Below are positions 56,443 to 64,000 of a DNA stretch of 64,000 nucleotides, in pieces. The notes below the pieces were generated by a model, which was not told the DNA's origin, searched no databases, and was given only the letters and a program-made list of their open reading frames with translations. Origin of the DNA: Amaurobius ferox (lineage: Eukaryota > Arthropoda > Arachnida > Araneae > Amaurobiidae); assembly GCA_951213105.1 (NCBI GenBank), contig OX578146.1, positions 115,854,551-115,918,550 of the forward strand, in the 5' to 3' direction. The position numbers and the translations under genes were made by a program. The stretch's first letter is position 1; every line of letters begins with the position of its first letter.

Positions 56443-58428
56443 TGTTGGGGGGTAAAAGAACATTATATGATATACTAAAACATTCTAAATGATTCCAAGT
56501 TCTCAAAATTAACACTGAAAGTTTTCAAAGTTCTTAAAGCTCTTAAAACCTAAAAATCATTTTAGAAATAAACTGAATTCTTAAATAAACTGAAAGTGTT
56601 AAATAAACAGAAAGTTGACCTATTGACCAGTTTCCGTACGTGTACAAATATGTACTCTACATGTAATTAAATGGAACTTTCCTAAAAATAAAAACATTAA
56701 AAGTAAAAGAGAGAGAGAACACAGAATTTAGGTTTTCAAAATCTAACGTTTATTAAAATTTAAACTTCATTTTTAAAATAATTTTTAAAACATTTTACAT
56801 CTCATTAACTAAAATCAAACATCTTAAATAATAAAAATAAATGGAATGGCCGGTCGTATAGTGGTAGAAAAACGTTAGAATATTAAATTTTAAAGTTAAC
56901 AATATTAAACTTATTCAATTATTTGTCGAAACTAGAATTTTAGATAAAAAAAACATAAGTTAGCCAAAAGGGAATTTAGAACAAAATTTAAAAGATAACC
57001 ACAGGTTCAGGTGACCTAAAGTATATAAGTCTAAAGGGGTCTTATTCTACTAACACAATTAAACTGAAAACAATTGGAATATAAACATATTTTAACTATT
57101 GAGAGATATAATTAGCAAAGGTTTCACCAAATGCTCCAAGGAACTGCAAGGATCAGCAGGAAGGAACTTCACAGGGAAAAGTCACCAAAGATCCCAAGGA
57201 ACACCTCTTGAAACGCAGAACACAGCAAAGGAGAATTATGTCCATCTCTAGAGAGGAAAATCTTTAACCGGATCCTTTTTCCAAGGGGATATTCCCAAAC
57301 AGGATGTTTAGTAACGATGGAATTAAGCGATTTCTTCCAAACAGTGGTAGCTGACTTTTGGCATCAGAACAGAATACAGACCATATGTCCGTCTTACTTT
57401 TCGGAAATGTGCATTCCATCCATCATAAGCAGAGCTACACTGCTTGACAAGATAAATAAACTCTTAATTGGCCGGTAAGGATTCCTCGGCCGACATCGTA
57501 AACAGCTGGGAACACGGTGGATTACAAATTAAATGACTGAAGAGGCAAGAAATCAAAACATCCAGTCTGTATAGACACAACAATTCTCAGCCATCAGACG
57601 CAACATTTTCAACAGCTCTTGAATGTTTAGATTAAAATTCGAATAATAAATAAACAGAGCACAATTAATGGGCCGGGAATAAAAAAAAAGAACTTTCGTT
57701 CCTCAGAACGCTCGCCGGATTCGAACTACGGCTCGCGCCGAAGCGCTGAAAACAACTTTGACAGATCACATCTTAGGTTCTAATTCCGAAGGAAGAGCAA
57801 AAGAGCAAAAGGGAAGAAAAAAGAGAGCGAAAAAACGTGCGATTTTGCTTATATACTGCGAAACATCGCTGCCACAGATTGTAAACAAAATTATCGATGA
57901 ACGATAAAATAATTACTGACAGACGATTTTAATATTACGATCAACCAATTAAAAACTCGAAATTTTAAAGAAGAGCAATGGAATTTCGGAGCAGACGAAA
58001 ATTAAAAAGAAATGAAGTGAAACGATTTGGAAAATACGAATTCGGCAACAATTTAAATATGGACGATTCTGAAATATTTAAAAAGCTGAAAATAGAATAA
58101 AACTGTAAAATTGCGATGAATTAACCAATTTTTAACCGAGGGCAATAAATTTGGAATCAAATTAAAGGGAATAAAAAGGGCAATAAATGGAATTGCAAAT
58201 TAGCAAATTTAAATAAATTTAAATTGCTAAAACCTAAAAAGAACGAACTTTTGCCGTTTTTAACACAAAACCTATTGAAAAGAACCTATTTGAACAAAGA
58301 ATATCAAAAACCTAAACAATTGGAAGATGAATAACTAAAAGAGAATGGCTATGTAAACAAGACCCCTGAAGACATTTAGACAAAAAGCAAAACTAACATT
58401 GTTAAATATCCAAAAGTATAACCCAACA
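56443..58428 (-). mobile_element. Solo LTR, TGTTGGG family
   Basis: A 1986-bp LTR with ends TGTTGGG and CCCAACA, flanked by perfect 4-bp duplications TCCA (56439-42 and 58429-32) inside Rep-A copy 5. On the minus strand it has TTCCCTTTAATTTGATTCC about 315 bp before TATATAAG (57848-57855), a GC-rich segment (GGCGCGAGCC) downstream and AATAAA near the 3' end (about 56750). There is no gag or pol, so it is a solo LTR, left by recombination between the two LTRs of a complete element. Confidence 0.85.
57848..57855 (-). promoter_or_regulatory. TATA box of the solo LTR
   Basis: TATATAAG on the minus strand, in the position expected relative to the LTR landmarks shared with 47061-48602. Confidence 0.4.
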
Positions 58429-58439
58429 TCCACATCAGA

Positions 58440-61375
58440 TATTTTCTTTTGTCACAGAATGCGCTCATTGACACAACGGAATTTATTGCATGCAGTTTAT
58501 AGTTGTAAAATTACTAGATATAGCCTCACATTTAATAATAAGAAAAAGGAAGGTTAATAAACAAACAGATAGAGAAAAAATGGCTACGGCCGGATAGAAT
58601 CACAAATGTTCTGATCGCATCAGATTCAGACTTTAGATTGCAAAATACGTTTGGATTGGAACCCAATTCATACTCATTGATTCTGTGTGAGAAACCATAC
58701 AAACCTGTACCGATATGGTCAAAATGGTGTAGCCGATAGTTTAACTAAACACAATCCTAAACGGCTCTTTTGATTCCTGGTTCTAACCAAGTACTGTCTT
58801 TATATGAAAGTGTCTAATGCTCTGCAAACTTTTACCAACCCAAAGCACAATTCTTATGTCTAGTTAGCCTGCACTTCGTATTTCTTGTACGGTGATTATT
58901 TTCTGTATGTGTGGTTAACCTAACTAGACACTAAAGAAATATAGAAAAACTATAAACCTCCGCCGCCAAGTTAATATAGTCCATCTATTTAACTCTATTA
59001 ACAACTAAAAAATAAAATTTTGCAATATTAAAACGATAGTTTAAGTTCAAGTCAACAGATTCAAATAATTAAAATTCAAAATTATAATCATGTTTTTTCA
59101 TACTTCAACAGTAAAAGTATTTTAAATTGATATTCAAAATGAATACTGTTGTTATGGAAACCATCTAATTACTGTATGTATAATGGGCGACTGAAAACAA
59201 AACTCAGCAATTAGCCAGTCATAGCGACCACAAAGTGTTCAAGTTAGCGAGTTTAATAACATCTTGTACAAAATGGTTTTAACAACCTCAGTTGAAATAC
59301 ATTAACTGTTCTAGTATAGAACAAAAACTGTTTTCTTTTTCTCTTTCTTTTCATAAACTTAAATGGGCACATTTCCAATTTCAATTACATTTATATTCCA
59401 TCGTGAACGAAGCCACACCTGGAAATGCATTTTCGGCAGACATCATACATAATTAATGCTTATCTTTTGTTTCTATAGTGTTAAACCACACCTTGACAAC
59501 TCGGTATTGACAGAAACTTCGCAAACTGTTGTTGGACACGCATAGGTAGGAACTGTAATAGTAATTAGTATGAGATAAAAAAATATATAGGTATATTTTA
59601 TGCTCCAATAAATGACTTTGTTCTACAAACTTCTAAATTTCAAATTCATGCGAATATGAAATACTGTTTATGACTCCAACTCGGTAAAGATCAATGAAAA
59701 GGTTGAAGATACTGAATAGAGTGGGTAATATATGACTTTCACTACATAATACAATGATAACACTTTTCCCAATTAGCAAACAATGTACAAGATTAACGGC
59801 ACAATGTTTTTGTCGAATACTATATTCCAAATTAATGCATAAATATGAAGTATATTTTACAGTTCTGTTAGCATGAAAACTATCGTATGTAATATAATAT
59901 TCCATCTTCAATCACTATATGCTGCCTTATTTTCAACGTTTTCAAACATTTTAGTGTAAAAATAAATTATTCATGAACATTATTTTCAATAGCTTAATCA
60001 AAAAAGTAGCCAGCAGACGATTACGATATTTGAAGCGTAACTCTGTTACAATGGTTACAAATGGAATCAAAAACTGCATAAAATTTATATTATAAAATAT
60101 AATAAAAAAATGGTCTGCTTGAACTACGAATAAAAATATCTGAAGAGCAATAGATTGTACACCAATAGAATGAATTAAGAAAACTTAAGATGTTTTTCTT
60201 CGCGTGATGGAACGAATTTTGTTTGTCTAGCTGTTTTTGAGTTATAGCCATACAAATGTTGGGAAAAAAACTTCGAAATTTACAAATTTGTAGAATCAAA
60301 TTACCAGATTTCAGATATTTCTCACTAATTGTAAGTCAAGTCCTACGTGTATGCAAAATTTGAAGTTTCTGCCTTCAGCAGCTTGGGCTGTAAAGTTAGC
60401 ACTTAATTAGTCAGTCTCATTCAACTATATCATACAGATACGCATATTCATTAGGTTGACCTTATTCATTACATGGGTAGTTCTACATATCTCATGAGTA
60501 TCGCGGACACAAATGCTGGAGTGTACGAACATTTTCAGGCCTAAGAATGTAATTGATATTATTTAGAAATTAGAGCGAGAAAAAAATATGGAAACACGAA
60601 AATAAAGAAACAGTTGTATAAAGAAATCCAGTACCCAAGATAAAAACTACTAGTGAAATTATATTTTATTTCTTAACTCCAACAATTATTGCAGGCTACC
60701 ATTATAAGTCGGCTCGTGTAGTTTTAAAAATCTTCAATTCTGTACATTTCACGTAACTTGCAAGTTGCGTAGTCACGTTTCTTGATAAAAAGACTAAAAA
60801 TACTGACATGATGCGCACATTTGTCAATTATTATAAATCTTATATATTTAGTTTTTACTATTTTTCTGGAATTTAAGTTATTTAGGAATATAGCTAAATT
60901 ATTCACAAAGTATTAATAAAAATAATTAATTTATAATAGTTGTCAATGCACTTAAAAAACAAAATTGAATTGGATAATCATGGCCTGTGCTCAGATTAGG
61001 GAACCGGTTTCGATCTCGCAAGTAATGATCTCAACCCAATAGCCGTTGCTGCAGACACAGGAAGAAAACGTGCATTTCAACTACTCCAAAATTTTATCTA
61101 CAAATAAAATCAAATTCAAAGTTTAAGTGCAATCATCTTAACAGCTTTTCCAACGCCACTTTAAAAGAAAATATTTTTAATTTGAAGAATTTTTCTTATG
61201 CATTCAAATTGATACAGCACCTCCACATCGCCATATCTGTTAGTATCTATGTATGTTTTTAACATATTACAATAATGATAATTTTTGCACAACTTCAACA
61301 CAAATCAAAACATATTTTACGTAAAAAGTATTTATATATTATATTAACATCATGGTCATATTTTGAACGACTCCA
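58440..61375. other. Long intergenic stretch
   Basis: No gene supported. At 58700-58760 the plus strand reads NGVADSLTKHNPKRLF, faintly like the end of an RNase H domain, too weak to call. At 59700-59900 a minus-strand open frame overlaps a ATATGACTTTCACTACATAA phrase that weakly resembles the Rep-A 5' end. Confidence 0.4.
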
Positions 61376-61388
61376 CAATATAAATCTA

Positions 61389-61677
61389 GGGGCGCGGTAG
61401 CCCATTGGTTAGCGCGCTGGAGTTGCACTCGGTAAGCCCGGGTCCGATTCCAGCCACTGCCAAAACTGCCGCCGTGTTCATGCGGAGTACGATCACGTTA
61501 AACATGTGGGTCCGAAAGTCCTTCCGAGAGGTTGGTGGTAGGGGAAGGAGGGTACGGTCCCTGTGGATGCCTCCCCCACTGGGTTCCGGTCTAAATTGGG
61601 TGGCACTTCCCGACCGTCCAAACAGTTACCTTACACCTTTCTGGTAGGTCGGACGGTCTGGGTTTCAACAACAACAA
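61389..61677 (+). mobile_element. tRNA-derived SINE, family 1 (type a)
   Basis: Complete copy: A box TAGCCCATTGG, B box GGTCCGATTCC (one substitution in the core), full body, (AAC)n tail. Perfect 13-bp duplications CAATATAAATCTA flank it (61376-61388, 61678-61690). It is nearly identical to the 43519 copy, so recent. Confidence 0.95.
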
Positions 61678-61690
61678 CAATATAAATCTA

Positions 61691-62011
61691 AACACATGTT
61701 TCATAAAAAGATTTATATCTAATTCCTAAAACACAAATTATTACAAACAGACTGAAGTAAGTATGTCATATCATAATCCCCATAAGTACATGTATAGTAA
61801 CTAGACGATATAAACTGTAATTAAACCTAGTCCCTTTTAAATCGGAGTGAAAGTGGTATGAGTCCGTTTAGAGCACATATTTGCCCAAACGTTCTTAAGA
61901 CCGCCCTATTGCAGAGCTGCCCAACATCTTTGTATTTGCAATCTACTTTTTATATAAAGTCAAGTAATCTTTACAATTTTTTAATAAGTAATTATTTTTC
62001 TTTCTTTTTGG
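61691..62011. other. Intergenic stretch
   Basis: No supported feature. Confidence 0.4.
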
Positions 62012-62800
62012 TAGTTAACAATTTCCAAAAAGATTTACAAATATTTAAATTCCTGAATAAACCATGAAACAAATATATCCGGAACAATTTATTGTCTATT
62101 ATAATTCCTAAATATTTAAATAAATTTTTGATAGTTAATAATTCCCGAAAAGATATATAAACGTTTAAATTCCTATATAAATGAACCATGAAACAAATAT
62201 ATCCAGGACAATGTATTGTCTATTATAATTCCTAAATATTTAAGGTCTTTAGTAATTTTTAGTAATTTATTATTCAATTTAAACATAGGGTTTTGTTAAA
62301 ATGGCCTCACCTCGCCAAAAGCTATTGAGCTGTATTTTTCAGATAATAATTCATTAGTGTTAACTTCAAGACACCTACGCTTTTCACCAAACGTTACTAT
62401 AGCAAATTCGTCAGCATAAGTAAGAACATTATTATAATATATAACCCGAAGAATGGGGGCAATAACTGATCCCTGCAGAGAGCCTTTAGAAATTATTTCA
62501 GATATAGAAATATTGTACTCTAGAAAAGTAATAGAGGGGTTATCTAAATACGAATATATAAAATTTTGAAACGGAAAGTTGAAATTTAATTTATTCATAA
62601 TATCAAGAAGGACAATGCAACCCATATTGTTAAACGCATGTTTAAGTTTATTACTGCTTTGAATAAAGAGTTAATTTTAATTAAATTCCGACTCATAACT
62701 GTATCCTGGGAATGCCCACTCTTCCAGAGGTTAAGCCGTAATCGTATTGTTTGTTCTGTTATAAGCGAAAATATTCCGTTAAAAGAGTTCAGATACACTT
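62012..62800 (-). pseudogene. Non-LTR reverse transcriptase fragment, decayed, with a tandem duplication
   Basis: The minus-strand frame at 62296-62625 carries reverse-transcriptase signatures: SKGSLQGSVIAPIL (the GxPQGSVLGPLL motif) and LTYADEFAIVTFG (the catalytic YADD box, here YADE), with a deletion between them. Further on the same strand, LKYLGIIID (about 62220) is the YLGxxID motif after the palm. That last region is then duplicated in tandem with a period of about 120 bp (62012-62250). Upstream residues to 62800 are weakly similar at best. Stops and frame changes make it non-functional. The type is a LINE; the clade is not resolved. Confidence 0.7.
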
Positions 62801-63704
62801 GTTTCTAATTGTGTACGTTTATATTTCGGATCAATTAATATAAAAATTTCCTTCAAGAATCGGAAAATTAAAAAAAAATTCCGAAGATATCAACTATTTT
62901 TCCTTTTTGATCCATCCATCGACCGATTTAATATATTCTCAAGAAGTAAAACGAACTTCAGTAGTTAAGATAAACACATTAGTGGGAAGACAAACGAAAC
63001 TTTCAACATCAAACATAATCCAATTAGTCTTATAGTCGAGTGCAATTTATTGAATTTATCGAACAAATTATCAAGTGTATAAAAAATTCACTAAAACTGT
63101 TCTCTTAACACTTAATCTACCAGCTTCAGTTTCATTGCCTACACGGCTAACTTGAGTGCAGATTCTCGCCAAATATACCGGCTCTATTTTACTTATTGTG
63201 TGAGATATTATAGTGGTAATCCCGAATAATGTTTTGTATATACTATCGTATATGTTTTGTATACCCTATAACATCATTATTGTCACTGTAGTCGCTGCTA
63301 TCGTTGCTCAGAAAACAATTAGAACACTCTGACAAAGAATCTAGATAAATTTCTTTAGTTTCATTATCAGGATTCCCTTTCTCTGGGTTTTAGATCAAGA
63401 AAACTAAAAATTATTTAAATCCATAAGGACACGAGCCCAACACAAGCGTCGTCTTGAAACCACTAATGAAACTACACATCTACGCTTTAAAAGTTACTGC
63501 AAAAAAAGAAAAGCCTATTATTCGTCTCTGTAGTATCGGTATTTCATAAGTTCTTAATTTTTCTGTTTTAAATGTATTTTCATGCTGAATGTAATTGTAA
63601 AATATATTCCGTTTTAAATGTTCGTCTGATTGTGAAAGAATCCGCACGCTGTCCTGACTTTCTCTTTTGCGATATCACTTCCGCATTCTGAGAGAGTCCG
63701 CTGT
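62801..63704. other. Intergenic stretch
   Basis: No gene supported. Confidence 0.45.
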
Positions 63705-64000
63705 GTTGTTGTTGTTGAGACCCAGGCCGTCCGACCTACCAGAAAGGTGTAAGGTAACTGTTTGGACGGCCGGGAAGTGCCACCCAATTTAGACCGGAAC
63801 CCAGTAGGGGAGGCATCCACAGGGACGGTACCCTCCTACCCCAACCTCTCGGAAGGACTTACGGACCCACATGTTTAACGTGATCGTACTCCGCATGAAC
63901 ATGGCGGCAGATGTGGCAGCGTGCAAATCCAGCGAGCAAACCACCAGGCTACCGCGTCCGAAAGGTGCCAACAGCACGCGGTGTTTACAAGTGGTCACCC
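63705..64000 (-). mobile_element. tRNA-derived SINE, family 1 (type b), cut by the window end
   Basis: Minus-strand copy: (AAC)n tail at 63705-63717, body, then the type-b head lacking the B box and carrying the AACACCGCGTGCTGTTGG leader (about 63965-63985). The 5' flank lies outside the window, so the target duplication cannot be checked. Confidence 0.9.

Larger units (their letters stand above)
55537..58439 (-). mobile_element. Rep-A element, copy 5, split by an LTR
   Basis: Read on the minus strand, the 3' end is at 55537 and the main body runs to 56442. The 5' tip (TCTGATGTGGA) lies beyond the LTR at 58429-58439. Removing the LTR and one TCCA rejoins the standard Rep-A 5' end. The palindrome GTCGCCAACTTGGCGAC is kept near 56230. 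Confidence 0.8.

Noticed and set aside
58700..58760. RNase H remnant (NGVADSLTK)
   Set aside because: One short motif only; no other RNase H signature could be read in frame upstream.

Overview
The window looks like repeat-rich, AT-rich intergenic DNA from a metazoan nuclear genome, most likely an arthropod and plausibly a spider. The basis is the repeat content: tRNA-derived SINEs with (AAC)n tails, Tc1-type transposons, TTAA- and TA-flanked miniature inverted-repeat elements, non-LTR retrotransposon fragments and long LTRs. The organism call is inference. I see no convincing host protein-coding gene, no rRNA and no functional tRNA gene. The only near-complete protein gene is a Tc1-type transposase at 38517..39536, and it lacks one catalytic aspartate.

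Region by region. 0-8 kb holds three foldback elements: a TA-flanked one (1560..2390), a 2.5 kb one (2648..5168) and one with TTAA flanks that splits a 30-bp minisatellite (6751..7525). It also holds a SINE (5858..6102). 8.4-11 kb is a composite in which two LTR-like arms face each other in inverted orientation around a gag remnant. 12-25 kb is mostly old dispersed and tandem repeats, a TA-flanked MITE (14958..15868) and the first copies of an abundant ~1 kb family called Rep-A here. 25-31 kb has a hAT-like MITE, a dead Tc1-like element and a pair of elements built almost entirely of short palindromes (28210..28938). 31-37 kb is mainly featureless AT-rich DNA with small tandem repeats, one TTAA MITE and a perfect hairpin. 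37-40 kb carries a 5'-truncated non-LTR retrotransposon with an intact RNase H domain, then the 1.3 kb Tc1-type element. 40-46.7 kb has tandem Rep-A copies, a SINE nested in a MITE and two more TTAA MITEs. 47-50 kb has an LTR, two SINE-derived insertions and a second RNase H fragment. 52-58.5 kb has another SINE, two Rep-A copies in inverted orientation and a 2 kb solo LTR inserted in the second of them with a 4-bp target duplication. 58.5-64 kb is largely empty apart from two SINEs and a decayed reverse-transcriptase fragment.

The elements form a layered record of insertion. SINE in MITE, MITE in minisatellite and LTR in Rep-A can each be placed in order from target-site duplications read directly in the sequence. 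The best candidates for something not yet described are the inverted-LTR composite, the palindrome-built dimer at 28.2-28.9 kb, a SINE subfamily that lost its B box yet still moved, and the Rep-A family, whose layout resembles Helentron-derived (DINE-1-like) elements.
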